DNA from: Oceanospirillum sp048268485
Lineage (GTDB): Bacteria > Pseudomonadota > Gammaproteobacteria > Pseudomonadales > Halomonadaceae
Direction of reading: 5' to 3'
Assembly (NCBI GenBank): GCA_048268485.1
Contig: JBLWVL010000002.1
Span: 1-64,000 of the forward strand
DNA length: 64,000 nt
The position numbers and the translations under genes are program-made. Shown here piece by piece: positions 17,909-27,967 of this stretch. Below the pieces are notes generated by a model. The model was not told the origin of the DNA. It did not search any database and saw nothing but the letters and a program-made list of their open reading frames with translations. How positions within the stretch are numbered: the stretch's first letter is position 1; each line of letters opens with the position of its first letter.

Positions 17909-18937
17909 TTATCGAGTTCTAGCGTCTGCCATTAAGGCAGCATAACCTAATGCCGTCCATAGGCTACCTTCATGGGCGTTGCCTGTGCCAGCCAGATCTA
18001 AAGCGGTGCCATGATCCACCGAAGTACGCACAATCGGCATTCCCAGCGTAATATTCGCCGCACGACCAAAACCAGCATGTTTTAAAACCGGTAAACCTTG
18101 GTCGTGATACATCGCTAATACTGCATCGGCATTTTTTAAATGGTGCTGCGCAAATAGCGTATCAGCCGGTAATGGGCCTATTAATGGGATTTCCTCTTGA
18201 GCTAAAGCCTTTAACGTTGGGATGATCACATCAAGCTCCTCCCGACCTAAATGTCCATCTTCACCAGCATGAGGGTTTAATCCACAGACTAAGATTTTAG
18301 GCTGACGTAAACCAAAATCACGCTCTAAGGCCCGATATAGCACCCGACTGACTCGGGTAATACGCTCAGGGGTAATCGCATCAGCCACCTCTCTTAAAGG
18401 CAAGTGGGTCGTTACCAAAGCAACCCGCAAGCCTTCAGTGGCCAGCATCATCACAACCTGTTCAGTATTTGTTCCGGATTGCAGAAACTCCGTATGACCG
18501 GTAAAGGGAACGCCTGCTTCGTTGATAACGCCTTTATGAACCGGAGCCGTTACCATACCCTGCCATTGACCTGACATACAGCCATCCATAGCAACCTTCA
18601 AGGTCTTTAATACATAGGCCGCATTGGCTGCATTTAACTGTCCGGCTATTTCAGGCTCTGCCAAAGCCACGGGAATAACCGCTAGCTGACCTGACTGCAT
18701 AACAGGCAAAGGCTCATTTGGCTGAACCTGTATTAGTGTTATTTTTAGACCAAGCTGTTCCGCTCGCCGTTGCAGTAAATCTGGGTCTGCAATAACCCCT
18801 AAGCGGAGTTCACTGCAATCAATCTGGCTCCATGCTAAATGCTCTTTAGCATGCCCCCAGTTCGCTGCAACTTTTAAAATAACATCCGGACCAATGCCCG
18901 AGGGTTCACCTGCGGTAATAACCAGCGATTGACTCAA
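17909..18937 (-). CDS. pdxA: 4-hydroxythreonine-4-phosphate dehydrogenase PdxA
   Basis: 342 residues (E. coli 329); NAD-dependent oxidation step of pyridoxal-5-phosphate synthesis. Visible: ITAGEPSGIGPDV at the N terminus, TGHTEFL, the metal-ligand histidines in GLNPHAGEDGHLG and MYHDQGLPVLK, and the C-terminal RTSVDHGTALDLAG. It lies 31 bp after surA and 24 bp before rsmA. Confidence 0.97.
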   Translation of the reverse strand: MSQSLVITAGEPSGIGPDVILKVAANWGHAKEHLAWSQIDCSELRLGVIADPDLLQRRAEQLGLKITLIQVQPNEPLPVMQSGQLAVIPVALAEPEIAGQLNAANAAYVLKTLKVAMDGCMSGQWQGMVTAPVHKGVINEAGVPFTGHTEFLQSGTNTEQVVMMLATEGLRVALVTTHLPLREVADAITPERITRVSRVLYRALERDFGLRQPKILVCGLNPHAGEDGHLGREELDVIIPTLKALAQEEIPLIGPLPADTLFAQHHLKNADAVLAMYHDQGLPVLKHAGFGRAANITLGMPIVRTSVDHGTALDLAGTGNAHEGSLWTALGYAALMADARTR

Positions 18938-18968
18938 ACCCAGAACCTCTTTCTGAATAAAGCTCTAT

Positions 18969-20249
18969 CTAGCGAATTTCTATATAAGCAGCGGCTTTCT
19001 GTTCCCGCAGCCAGTTATCCAGTTCAGTATCAAACTTACGTTTGAACAACTGCTGGCGAGCCTGATCACGGGCAACCTGATCACCAATATCCTGACTGCG
19101 CCGCCCTTCAACCCGAAGAATGTGCCAGCCAAACTGTGAACGAAAAGCCGGGCTAATGCCGTTCACCGATGTATTACTGATGGCCGCTTCAAATTGAGGA
19201 ACATATTTACCGGGCTTAGCCCAGCCCAGGTTTCCTCCTTCTCCTGCAGAGGCCTTATCATCTGAGTACGTTTGAGCCAGCTCGGCGAAATCTTCTCCAT
19301 TTTGGATACGCTGACGCAATTTATTAATCAGCACCCGGGCCTGCGCTTCAGTTCGCAGCGCTGTAGGCTTAATCAAAATATGGCGCGCCAGAGTTTCCGT
19401 CACCAGCTTTGTTGGGCCGCCGCGTTTCTCCAATAAACGAATAATATGAAAACCCGAGGGGCTACGCAGAGGTACGGATGTTTCATTAATCCCCATAGCC
19501 GGAACCTCGCCGGCCAAAATAACAGGCAACTCACTGCCTCGTCGCCAGTCCATCTCTCCCCCCTGAAGAGCGTACTCATCATCAGAGAGGCGTATCGCCA
19601 GCTGGCTAAAATCTGCTCCCTTTACCAACTGCTGATAAATATCCTGGGCTTTCTCATCAGCTTCAGCCACCTGCTGTGGTGTCGCTTTTTCAGGAATAGC
19701 CACTGTAATCTGCTGCAGGCGGTAGTCTGTATTGCTAAGCTCTGTTTTCTCCTGGGCCAGAAAATTATCCACTTCCTGATCGGATATACGAATGCGTTCA
19801 CCCACACGGCGCTGACGCAGTTGGCTTATCAGAAGCTCACGGCTTATCTGCTCCTGAACACTACTAAATGGAACCCCCTGGCGCTCCAGTACCTGACGAA
19901 ACTGCTGCAAGGTCATCTTATTTTGCCGGGCAACATTCGTCAGAGCATTAGTAAGTTCCACATCCGACACTCGCATACCAGACTCTTCTGCTTTCTGGAT
20001 CTGAATAGTATCCAGAATCAGGCGATCCAATACCTGCTTGCGTAGCGTATCCCGTGACGGCGGAGCAATATTTCTCTGGCGCAGGTTCTGATAAACAGAA
20101 TCAAGCTTAGCTTCCAGCTCGGACTGCATCAGAGCCTCCTGATTGACAACAGCAACCACCTGATCCAAAGGCTCCCGACTCGCCTGAGCAGGCAAGATCA
20201 TGCTTACACTGCACATAGCACCTATAAAAAACGCAATAAACTGTTTCAT
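18969..20249 (-). CDS. surA: Periplasmic chaperone and peptidyl-prolyl isomerase SurA
   Basis: 426 residues from the ATG at 20249 (GAGAG just upstream; E. coli 428); a GTG at 20270 overlapping the lptD stop would add 7 residues and is less likely. Signal peptide cleaved after PAQAS-like sequence, N-terminal chaperone domain, two parvulin domains (about 170-270 and 280-375) with GGEMDWRRGSELP and GGNLGWAKPGKYVP, and the C-terminal helix. It escorts unfolded outer-membrane proteins, including LptD, which is encoded immediately upstream. Confidence 0.97.
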   Translation of the reverse strand: MKQFIAFFIGAMCSVSMILPAQASREPLDQVVAVVNQEALMQSELEAKLDSVYQNLRQRNIAPPSRDTLRKQVLDRLILDTIQIQKAEESGMRVSDVELTNALTNVARQNKMTLQQFRQVLERQGVPFSSVQEQISRELLISQLRQRRVGERIRISDQEVDNFLAQEKTELSNTDYRLQQITVAIPEKATPQQVAEADEKAQDIYQQLVKGADFSQLAIRLSDDEYALQGGEMDWRRGSELPVILAGEVPAMGINETSVPLRSPSGFHIIRLLEKRGGPTKLVTETLARHILIKPTALRTEAQARVLINKLRQRIQNGEDFAELAQTYSDDKASAGEGGNLGWAKPGKYVPQFEAAISNTSVNGISPAFRSQFGWHILRVEGRRSQDIGDQVARDQARQQLFKRKFDTELDNWLREQKAAAYIEIR

Positions 20250-20269
20250 AAAACTCTCAATTGATATCA

Positions 20270-22735
20270 CTAATAACCGGCACGAAAGCCTGGAATAAAC
20301 CCGGCAGCCCGTTCATAAGGTTCGCCCTGACCAATACCACCAAAACCCTTCAGTAATAACTCAATACGTACGCTATTATCAAAGGCTTCAGGGTCATCAT
20401 AGTCATCTCCGTTATAGTATTGATGCCGTGCCAAGCGGACGGACCAACAACAACTCTCATATTCAATCCCGGCAATACGCTCCAGGTGTCGCCCTTGTTC
20501 AATATCTCTTCGAATAACGCCAAATGCTTTCCAGTTTGTACTCAGCGGCGCAATCAAACCAAAATCTGCTGTTTCCTCATAAGACTCCCCACTACCCTCG
20601 GCACAGCTAAAATTCAGGCTGCAACCTGTATAGCTTTTAGTATGCCGCAATAAAAAAGACACCCCAGACGGGTGATTTCCGATGACTTTACTCTCTCTTT
20701 TTTCCAGGAAAAATAATGTGTTATCAGTATTCCATTGGGTAGAAACATCCAGCGTTAACCAGTCTAAAGGATAGTAACTGACAGCGGCAACCAAAGGAGA
20801 AACCAGGCGGGTATGCTGATAATCCGGTTCATACTGAGGGTTTGTCGATAGGGTAACGGTACGCTCCTGAGCATAAAAAGCCTGGCCTAATGACAGGTTT
20901 AGAACCTCCCGACCAGACGCATCATCAATAAATCGTGTCGTGACCCCCAAGGCGAGTTTTTGCAGATCACCCTGTCGATCAACCCCCGAGAAACGGGTAT
21001 CACGAAATAACTGGTTACGGTCAAACTCATATTCGGAGGTATCAAAAAGAGGGATATCATGCTGATCCTCGGTCGGCGCATAAACCAGTTTTATCCTGGG
21101 CTCTAAGGTTTGAATATACCCCTTACCAAAGGTGTCCATATCACGTTCAAAAAGCAGGCCGGAATCCAGAGCAAAGGTCGGGATAAAGCGTTGCTGGCGA
21201 CCACTGATATCATCAGGCTGACCTTTCAGAGCGTATTGGCTATACCCCCCCCGGAGGTCCAGCTGGCTATAACCCCAGAGCGCATCTGCACGATAACTGA
21301 GGTAGGGCTCCAGATGCGTACGCTGGGCTGTCAGGTCGCTCCCCCAGCTGACTTCACCGGTATCCTGGTTAACACTGCCGGAATAGCCACTGTCATCGAG
21401 AATATCTCTCTCAAACCACACCGCCTGATTGCGGCTACCATAACTCAGAGCACCGCTTCCTGAAGCATAGTTTGCCTGCAACTCCGGTAATTTATAATAC
21501 TCACGATCAGCATCAGCAAGATCCGAATCAAGCTCCTGAAATCCCTGCAACCGGGCAATATAATGCCAGTTTCCCTGCCGATACTGAGTTTCCGCTAATT
21601 GATCCAGCGCCTCGGTATTAGCATCATCAAAGTTAGCCTCAAACGCATGAAAATAGTCATCATCAGAGGCATGGGCATAGTCGATGCGATACATCCAATT
21701 GTCAGCTAAATAACCTTTCGCTTCGTAGGCAAATAGCTCACGCTTTTTATCCTCATAGAGAGGATCTGACTCAAGAAAGTCATACGTGATCATGCCATAG
21801 TGGTTTTCAGGGAAAAGATAACGCCACTCCGTCCCCAAATGAGTCCCGCGCTCCTGGTACCAGTGTGGTGTTAAGGTTGCATCATAGTTCGGAGCCAGAT
21901 TCAGGTACAGGGACTGTTTATACTCCTCAACACCCTCTCCACCAACTGAGAAAGCGGGCATCAGCAAACCTGTATGCCGGCGATCATCGATAGGAAATCT
22001 GAGGTAAGGCCAATAGAAAACTGGTACATCAGCCAGCTCAAGGCGGGCATGACTGGCCGTACCAAATCCGGACTCATGGTCCAGCTCTATTTCAGAACCC
22101 ACCAGCTGCCAGCTGTTATCGCCGGGAGAACAGGAGGTGTAACTCCCATTATCAATAACAACTACTCCCTCATCGGTCCGGTGCAGACGTTGGGCAACCC
22201 CTCGGGCATTATTCTGAAAAATCAGATATTCAGCCTGCCTAAGATCGAAGGTTTTGTTGTTATTATTCAATACACCAGACTGGCCATAAATCAGACCTGA
22301 AGACTGACGAACAACAACATGGCCTGATGCCGATATCTGCGTTCGGTCAGCACTCACTGTTGCCCGCTCCGCATTCAAAAAACCATTTTCCGTAACGGCT
22401 TTAACATCACCTTCCAATATCACTTTACCATCGCTTTCATAGCTGGCCTCTCTGGCAGTGATCTCATGGTTAGGCTGGTCGATAATATCCGGATGAACAT
22501 ATAGCCCCTCGCACATCCCTCTTGTTGACTTTCTCTGCTCAACCGTCAGCTGATGATAAGGCACCCAGTCCAGATAATAACCTTGCTGATCGGCGGGCTC
22601 AGCCGCCTGCAACGGCGAAAGGGAGAAACCTATAGCCGCTACAAACACACAACCTTTTACTGCCGGTATCAGAGGCTGTCCTGACAGAAAGGCAGAGCAT
22701 ACGGCAAGATCTGAAAATGACGCTGACAATTTCAA
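20270..22735 (-). CDS. lptD: LPS-assembly protein LptD
   Basis: 821 residues. A long N-terminal signal region (hydrophobic about 26-44) is followed by the OstA/jellyroll domain (about 85-215: ASYESDGKVILEGDVKA) and a large C-terminal beta-barrel. Pairs of cysteines in both domains (for example CSPGD near 205 and the CC of the barrel end) fit the LptD disulphide scheme. With LptE it inserts lipopolysaccharide into the outer leaflet. First gene of lptD-surA-pdxA-rsmA-apaG-apaH, divergent from amgK. Confidence 0.96.
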   Translation of the reverse strand: MKLSASFSDLAVCSAFLSGQPLIPAVKGCVFVAAIGFSLSPLQAAEPADQQGYYLDWVPYHQLTVEQRKSTRGMCEGLYVHPDIIDQPNHEITAREASYESDGKVILEGDVKAVTENGFLNAERATVSADRTQISASGHVVVRQSSGLIYGQSGVLNNNNKTFDLRQAEYLIFQNNARGVAQRLHRTDEGVVVIDNGSYTSCSPGDNSWQLVGSEIELDHESGFGTASHARLELADVPVFYWPYLRFPIDDRRHTGLLMPAFSVGGEGVEEYKQSLYLNLAPNYDATLTPHWYQERGTHLGTEWRYLFPENHYGMITYDFLESDPLYEDKKRELFAYEAKGYLADNWMYRIDYAHASDDDYFHAFEANFDDANTEALDQLAETQYRQGNWHYIARLQGFQELDSDLADADREYYKLPELQANYASGSGALSYGSRNQAVWFERDILDDSGYSGSVNQDTGEVSWGSDLTAQRTHLEPYLSYRADALWGYSQLDLRGGYSQYALKGQPDDISGRQQRFIPTFALDSGLLFERDMDTFGKGYIQTLEPRIKLVYAPTEDQHDIPLFDTSEYEFDRNQLFRDTRFSGVDRQGDLQKLALGVTTRFIDDASGREVLNLSLGQAFYAQERTVTLSTNPQYEPDYQHTRLVSPLVAAVSYYPLDWLTLDVSTQWNTDNTLFFLEKRESKVIGNHPSGVSFLLRHTKSYTGCSLNFSCAEGSGESYEETADFGLIAPLSTNWKAFGVIRRDIEQGRHLERIAGIEYESCCWSVRLARHQYYNGDDYDDPEAFDNSVRIELLLKGFGGIGQGEPYERAAGFIPGFRAGY

Positions 22736-22948
22736 ACAAGATCCTTACTTAGAGTTGGTTTCCGGCACGGGCTTTTGGATGAAACTAAAGGCGAAACATT
22801 ATAGCGAGTTTAAATAGTCACGGCTTGCGGAGTTTACTTGATTGCTGCTGATAGCCCAACGGGGTCAATCTGCCTTCTCTCTTTTCCAGCAATTCTATGG
22901 GCAGCGGCAAGTGCATTTGACATAATACGATGTCAATAAGGAGACTCC

Positions 22949-24001
22949 ATGAACACACGATATACTCAGCTTTGCCAATGGCTGACCCAGGTAACCAGCA
23001 TCAATCAGCCTGAGCTCGAGAAAATTGCTGGTGACGCCAGCTTCCGCTGCTACTACCGCCTATTTCAGAATAATGAAAACCAATTCGGCAGAGCCAGCTC
23101 TTCATATATCGTAATGGACGCACCTCCGCCGGAAGAAGACTGCGCTTCATTTGTCCGTATTGCGCAACATTGGTTCCAACAGGGTGTTCATGTACCTGAA
23201 ATTATTGCCCAGGATCTGAAGCAGGGCTTTCTGCTTTTAGAAGATTTTGGTGATAACCAGCTACTCAGTAGCCTGACCGACGACACTCGGGCTGCAGACC
23301 CTCTCTATAAAGGCACTTTTGAGGCTCTAATAACGATTCAAAAAACCACCACACCTGAACTGCCGGACTACGACCATAAACTTCTGATGCAGGAGATGGA
23401 GCTGTTTAAGGAGTGGTTCTGCAAACAATGGTTATCGTTAGAAATCAGTGATGAAGAAGTTAGTTTACTGGATCATACCTTTGAGTACCTCTGTCACAGC
23501 GCACTACAGCAAACTCAGGTCCCCGTTCATCGGGATTACCACGCCCGAAACCTGATGCTCACACAGGAAAATCATATCGGTATTATCGATTTCCAGGATG
23601 CTGTTCAGGGCCCAATCACTTACGACCTGGTCTCCCTGTTAAAAGACTGTTATCTGCACTGGCCGGCCAGCGCCGTCGACCAATGGCGAAACCTTTATCT
23701 GCAAGAAGTTAAAGCCGAAGGTTTATTACCTCAGAATTACCCTGAGGAGCAATTCCGGCAAGAATTCGACCTCATGGGCGCTCAACGCCACATCAAAGTA
23801 CTGGGTATTTTCTCCCGCCTTTGGTTGCGGGATGGGAAAGCAGGTTATTTAAATGATATACCACGCACTCTTCAGCACCTGTTAGAGGCAACCTGTAAAT
23901 ACCAGAATCTGAGCCGGTTCCATCAATGGCTGCTTGATCGTATTGTGCCTGCACTCAACGAGAAACAACACAAAACACGACTGCCAAAGGAAAATACCTA
24001 G
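22949..24001 (+). CDS. amgK: N-acetylmuramate/N-acetylglucosamine anomeric kinase AmgK
   Basis: 350 residues with an aminoglycoside-phosphotransferase kinase fold: nucleotide loop AGDASFRCYYRL (about 27-38), YIVMDAPPPEED, the catalytic HRDYHARNLM (about 194-203) and the Mg-binding IIDFQDAVQGP. It would phosphorylate the anomeric hydroxyl of MurNAc in the fosfomycin-resistant peptidoglycan recycling route. The start has AAGGAG upstream. One base separates its stop from murU, the next enzyme in the route, and the pair is divergent from lptD as in Pseudomonas. Confidence 0.92.
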   Translation: MNTRYTQLCQWLTQVTSINQPELEKIAGDASFRCYYRLFQNNENQFGRASSSYIVMDAPPPEEDCASFVRIAQHWFQQGVHVPEIIAQDLKQGFLLLEDFGDNQLLSSLTDDTRAADPLYKGTFEALITIQKTTTPELPDYDHKLLMQEMELFKEWFCKQWLSLEISDEEVSLLDHTFEYLCHSALQQTQVPVHRDYHARNLMLTQENHIGIIDFQDAVQGPITYDLVSLLKDCYLHWPASAVDQWRNLYLQEVKAEGLLPQNYPEEQFRQEFDLMGAQRHIKVLGIFSRLWLRDGKAGYLNDIPRTLQHLLEATCKYQNLSRFHQWLLDRIVPALNEKQHKTRLPKENT

Positions 24002-24002
24002 C

Positions 24003-24716
24003 ATGCAAGCGATGATTCTGGCTGCAGGGCTGGGCAGCCGTATGCGCCCTCTGACCGACCATACACCTAAGCCTCTCCTTACCGTGGCAGGCAAGCCTTT
24101 GCTGGAGTACCAGATTGAACGCCTGGTTAATGCTGGCGTTGACTCTATTCTGATTAACGTCAGCTACCTTGCCAGCCAGATAGACGACTTTATCCATTCC
24201 CGGGACTGGCCGATTCCAATTAGTCTCTCCCATGAAAAACACCCATTGGAAACCGCAGGGGGTATTCAGAAAGCACTTGAACAGGGAAACCTTGACCCCG
24301 ATAAGCCTATTCTTCTGATCAATGGAGATATCTGGTGTGATTACAACTTCAGTAAACTATCTGAACTACCCCTTCACTCCTCAGGCCATCTGATACTGAC
24401 CCACAATCCGAAACATAACCCTGACGGTGACTTTTTACTGGCAGGCGATGGCAGAGTCCACCCAAAACAGACTGAAGACTCACCTCAAGTCAGCTCAATG
24501 ATCCCTTTAACATTTAGTGGCATTAGCTTATTGGCTCCGGGGCTTATCCCCTCCAGCCAACAGCAGCCTCCACCACTGGCCCTAGGGCCAATACTGAGAT
24601 CTGCGGCAGAACGGGGACTGATTACCGGAGAGCACTTCGAGGGTTACTGGCTGGATGTCGGCACCCCCGAAAGGCTGCAGGAGCTGGAAGAAAAAATCCT
24701 TAAGGACAAGGAATAA
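24003..24716 (+). CDS. murU: N-acetylmuramate alpha-1-phosphate uridylyltransferase MurU
   Basis: 237 residues from the ATG at 24003, 1 bp after amgK. The sugar nucleotidyltransferase signature MILAAGLGSRMRPLTDHTPK is at the N terminus, then INGDIWCDY (metal Asp) and the C-terminal GYWLDVGTPERLQEL. It would make UDP-MurNAc from MurNAc-1-P and UTP, re-entering the cell-wall precursor pool. Fused neither to AmgK nor to DjlA, which follows after 5 bp. Confidence 0.93.
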   Translation: MQAMILAAGLGSRMRPLTDHTPKPLLTVAGKPLLEYQIERLVNAGVDSILINVSYLASQIDDFIHSRDWPIPISLSHEKHPLETAGGIQKALEQGNLDPDKPILLINGDIWCDYNFSKLSELPLHSSGHLILTHNPKHNPDGDFLLAGDGRVHPKQTEDSPQVSSMIPLTFSGISLLAPGLIPSSQQQPPPLALGPILRSAAERGLITGEHFEGYWLDVGTPERLQELEEKILKDKE

Positions 24717-24721
24717 ACAAC

Positions 24722-25645
24722 ATGAGATACCAGTTTCCACTCTCATTAAAAATCACCGGCCTTCTGACCGGAATGCTGACCTGGGGGTGGAAAGGAATGA
24801 TCATAGGTTTTCTGCTTGGCTATCTGCTGGACAGAAAACTGACGAAATATTTCAATGGAAACAAGCAGCCACCCTATGGCAAACGCTATCGTAACAAAGA
24901 TGAACAGCTTTTTTTTCAGATCACCTTCCAGATGCTGGGCTACCTGGCTAAAGCTAATGGCAAAGTTTCACAGCAAGAGATCAGCATCACAGAACACATC
25001 ATGTCTTCAATGGCGCTATCAGGAGACGAGCGCCTGGCCGCTATTACTGCGTTCAACAGGGGTAAAAACCAGAAGAGCCCACCTGACCACCTTTTTAAGC
25101 TGTTCAAAAAGCGATTCAGACATCGCACGGGCAAAAAAGCAGAATGGTTGCACTACCAGTTTCAACTTCTTTATGCCGAAGGCAAGGCAGACATACAACG
25201 AGTGGAAACCCTTGGAATGAGCGCCTTTTATGCAGGAATATCACCGGAGCAGTTTCAAACACTTCGGCAACAATACCGAATGGCCTGGCAGGAAAGCCAG
25301 CGCCAGTCCTATAACACTTCATTTACCGGTAGCCATACCTATAAAGCAGATGCTAAAAAAAGCCATAAAAATAGCGAGCGTAGATACCAGTACAGACATC
25401 AAACCTTCAGCAACAGCTTGTCCCCCAGCGCAGAGCTTGCAGCCGCTTATCAGCTAATCGGGGTATCACCTGACGCCGATCTCGCCAGTCTGAAGAAAGC
25501 CTTTCGCCAAAAAATATCCAAGGTGCATCCGGACAAGCTGGCTGGCAGAAATGCCAGCCCAGAGGAACAAATCCAAGCCAAAGAACTATCTCAACAGCTG
25601 CAGTCAGCTTATCAGCGAATTAAAGAAAGCCGTAAGGCTTTGTGA
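24722..25645 (+). CDS. djlA: Membrane-anchored DnaJ-like co-chaperone DjlA
   Basis: 307 residues. One N-terminal transmembrane helix (about 10-35, with glycine pattern GLLTGMLTWGWKGMIIGFLL), a TerB-like helical domain (about 60-175), a basic Ser/His/Lys-rich linker (about 190-230) and a C-terminal J domain (about 237-305) with the HPD triad in VHPDKLAG. Longer than E. coli DjlA (271) because of the linker. It would stimulate DnaK at the inner membrane. Last gene after amgK-murU, convergent with the DUF3530 gene. Confidence 0.92.
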   Translation: MRYQFPLSLKITGLLTGMLTWGWKGMIIGFLLGYLLDRKLTKYFNGNKQPPYGKRYRNKDEQLFFQITFQMLGYLAKANGKVSQQEISITEHIMSSMALSGDERLAAITAFNRGKNQKSPPDHLFKLFKKRFRHRTGKKAEWLHYQFQLLYAEGKADIQRVETLGMSAFYAGISPEQFQTLRQQYRMAWQESQRQSYNTSFTGSHTYKADAKKSHKNSERRYQYRHQTFSNSLSPSAELAAAYQLIGVSPDADLASLKKAFRQKISKVHPDKLAGRNASPEEQIQAKELSQQLQSAYQRIKESRKAL

Positions 25646-25664
25646 CAGTCAATCTTTACGATAA

Positions 25665-26918
25665 TCAATAGCGCGAGCGCTCCATTCGCTCCTCATACAG
25701 CGAACGAATTGGCCCTTTAATATATGAATCGGTCGGATCCCGTTCATCTCCTTCAAACTGATACAGGTAATCCAACCACCCCCTCAGAGACTGCACAACC
25801 CGGCGATCTTTCGCTTGTGTTTGACCCGATTGTAACCCCAGCCCTCCCAAGCGGGTCTGTCGGTAGTATGGATTACCCGACCGGCGGGCAAAATTTGCAC
25901 GCTCTTCCGCAAAGAGCTTATCGAAGCGGTTATCATCGTAGTACAGATCCAGTATCGGCCTTTGTTGAGTCAGCAACAATGATGGCAGGTCTACCTCAAT
26001 ATTGCGCTGGGGCATATGAGGCTGAATCATAACGACCGCTTGTTCCGGTGGTGCTGGATTATCTTTCAGATAATCCATAATCCAGACTGCACCCACACCA
26101 TGTCCTACATAAACAATCTGCTCATACCCCTGGGCTTGCAAATGTGAAACCGCTGCGCGAATCCGGGCATCAATACGATCAGCAAGCAGCCCTTTATCCT
26201 CAACCGGCAAAAATGTCGGCTTAGGGGGCGGCCAATCGGCCTTAACACCCCCCTCCCCTTCTTCCGTATCACCTAACTCATCACCCTCTTCATCAGGTGC
26301 CGTTTCCGGTTCAACAACATCAGCCACACTCTCTTCGTCGAGATCGCCCTCGGCATCGGACAACTCTTCCTCGTCTTCCTCGTCCTCAGGTATCCCCACC
26401 AAAATCTGGGTAGCAGGCAGTGTTCTCTCAGGAATCTCCGCCGGACCAGGGCTTGGAATCGCAACGGACAGTGTTGCCCAGCCAAAGTCCGGCATCTGAG
26501 TCCGGACCGGGTTAACCACCATTGGCCAGTCAGGATGACCATCCTCAATGTGCAAAATAACTAAAGCACCATGAGCCTTTGGCGTATTCTCTGGGCGATA
26601 GAGTGCTAAAAACTCTTCTTGGTTCGCCGCCAGCTTCAACACCTCTCTTGGATCAGCTTGCTGTGCCAATACATCAAAACGGGTTTTCTCAGCATCCGGG
26701 ACCACATAAGGTTTTGGCGGTTCCTTCGGTTTTGCCGGCTCCTCCTGAGCATCTTCACCCTCAAAAGGCTCCTCTTCTGCTGCATGAGCAAAAGGGTTCA
26801 GAGCAAAAGATGCCAACCCCAGCATCAATAGACTGTAACGCAAAGCTTTAGCAGGCTTTATCAGCCCGATTCCTGCCAGCTTTTCAGAGACGCGACCTAT
26901 CCACCCCGATTGAACCAT
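25665..26918 (-). CDS. DUF3530-family alpha/beta-hydrolase-like protein with acidic insert
   Basis: 417 residues. A hydrophobic segment (about 27-46, ending AHAAEEE) looks like a signal peptide or anchor after a long basic N terminus. The folded part resembles the DUF3530 family: HGALVILHIEDGHPDWP, then VGHGVGAVW at about 271-279, a nucleophile-elbow-like GHGVG in which the usual Ser is Val, so hydrolase activity is doubtful. Between them residues about 177-224 are almost wholly Asp/Glu and probably disordered. Also acidic just after the signal. Convergent with djlA; function unknown. Confidence 0.75.
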   Translation of the reverse strand: MVQSGWIGRVSEKLAGIGLIKPAKALRYSLLMLGLASFALNPFAHAAEEEPFEGEDAQEEPAKPKEPPKPYVVPDAEKTRFDVLAQQADPREVLKLAANQEEFLALYRPENTPKAHGALVILHIEDGHPDWPMVVNPVRTQMPDFGWATLSVAIPSPGPAEIPERTLPATQILVGIPEDEEDEEELSDAEGDLDEESVADVVEPETAPDEEGDELGDTEEGEGGVKADWPPPKPTFLPVEDKGLLADRIDARIRAAVSHLQAQGYEQIVYVGHGVGAVWIMDYLKDNPAPPEQAVVMIQPHMPQRNIEVDLPSLLLTQQRPILDLYYDDNRFDKLFAEERANFARRSGNPYYRQTRLGGLGLQSGQTQAKDRRVVQSLRGWLDYLYQFEGDERDPTDSYIKGPIRSLYEERMERSRY

Positions 26919-27232
26919 GCCTTTTTCCTGTTCCGCTATAATTCTCTAACAGTAACGCTGGCAATATCAGACACTCAATCTGTGTACAGAACAGGGTCTT
27001 CAGCCAACGATGATACCAGCAGTATAAATAACATCCTGACGATTAAGAACCCGCATCACCAGCAAGGCAACAAAAAGACACGACATACAACATTGAATAA
27101 ATATTAAAGGATACCGCGCGGGATACACCAGGATTGGCTGATAGCACTGATGGTCACCTTTCGTTAAAATGACACCACCTGAACCTCAGCCTTCCGGCTG
27201 GCCCAAATATTTAAGACCGATGAGAGTAACTG
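26919..27232. other. Intergenic region between the DUF3530 gene and rpe
   Basis: About 310 bp holding the divergent promoters. A small hairpin (arms 27187-27191 and 27196-27200) lies in the rpe leader. A 65-codon frame here has no ribosome-binding site and no recognisable product, so I do not call a gene. Confidence 0.5.
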
Positions 27233-27907
27233 ATGTCTGATTTCAAAATCGCACCTTCCATTTTGTCCGCCGACTTTGCCCGTTTAGGCGAAGAAGTGGA
27301 TAACGTACTGGCAAGCGGTGCTGATGTTGTTCACTTTGATGTGATGGACAACCACTACGTTCCAAATCTGACCATCGGCCCTATGGTCTGTAAAGCCCTG
27401 CGCAAACACGGCGTTACCGCACCGATTGACGTTCACCTAATGGTCTCTCCAGTTGATCGCATGATCAGTGACTTTATTGATGCCGGCGCCAGCTGGATCA
27501 CCTTCCACCCGGAAGCGTCTGACCATATTGACCGCTCTCTCTCAATGATCCGCGATGGAGGCTGCAAATCCGGGCTGGTCTTTAACCCGGCTACGCCTCT
27601 GCATTACCTGGACTACGTGCTGGATAAAGTAGACGTAGTACTGCTAATGTCGGTCAACCCAGGGTTTGGCGGCCAGAAGTTTATCCCCGGCACATTAGAT
27701 AAGCTGCGTCAGGCACGAAAAATCATCGACGAGAGCGGCTACGACATCCGCCTTGAGATCGACGGCGGCGTGGGTATCCAGAATATTCGCGAGATCGCCG
27801 AAGCCGGTGCCGACACCTTTGTAGCGGGCTCTGCCATCTTCAACACCGGTGATTACAAAGCCACTATCGACGCCATGCGTGCCGAGCTGGCCCAAGTTAA
27901 AAAATAA
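27233..27907 (+). CDS. rpe: Ribulose-phosphate 3-epimerase
   Basis: 224 residues, TIM barrel; interconverts ribulose-5-P and xylulose-5-P in the pentose phosphate pathway. Signatures VVHFDVMDNHYVPNLTIG, VDVVLLMSVNPGFGGQKF and LEIDGGVGIQNI are intact, including metal-ligand His/Asp residues. GAGAG precedes the ATG. In Pseudomonas rpe is followed directly by gph and trpE; here a two-gene cassette intervenes. Confidence 0.98.
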   Translation: MSDFKIAPSILSADFARLGEEVDNVLASGADVVHFDVMDNHYVPNLTIGPMVCKALRKHGVTAPIDVHLMVSPVDRMISDFIDAGASWITFHPEASDHIDRSLSMIRDGGCKSGLVFNPATPLHYLDYVLDKVDVVLLMSVNPGFGGQKFIPGTLDKLRQARKIIDESGYDIRLEIDGGVGIQNIREIAEAGADTFVAGSAIFNTGDYKATIDAMRAELAQVKK

Positions 27908-27967
27908 GAAAACCTCTTTTTACAAAAGCAAAAATGGGCTGGCGAACTTGAGTTTTAAGGAAATTTC

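Noticed and set aside
22736..22948. Sigma-E promoter of lptD
   Set aside because: GGAAACC-like sequence lies close to the gene but has no -10 element at a fitting distance.
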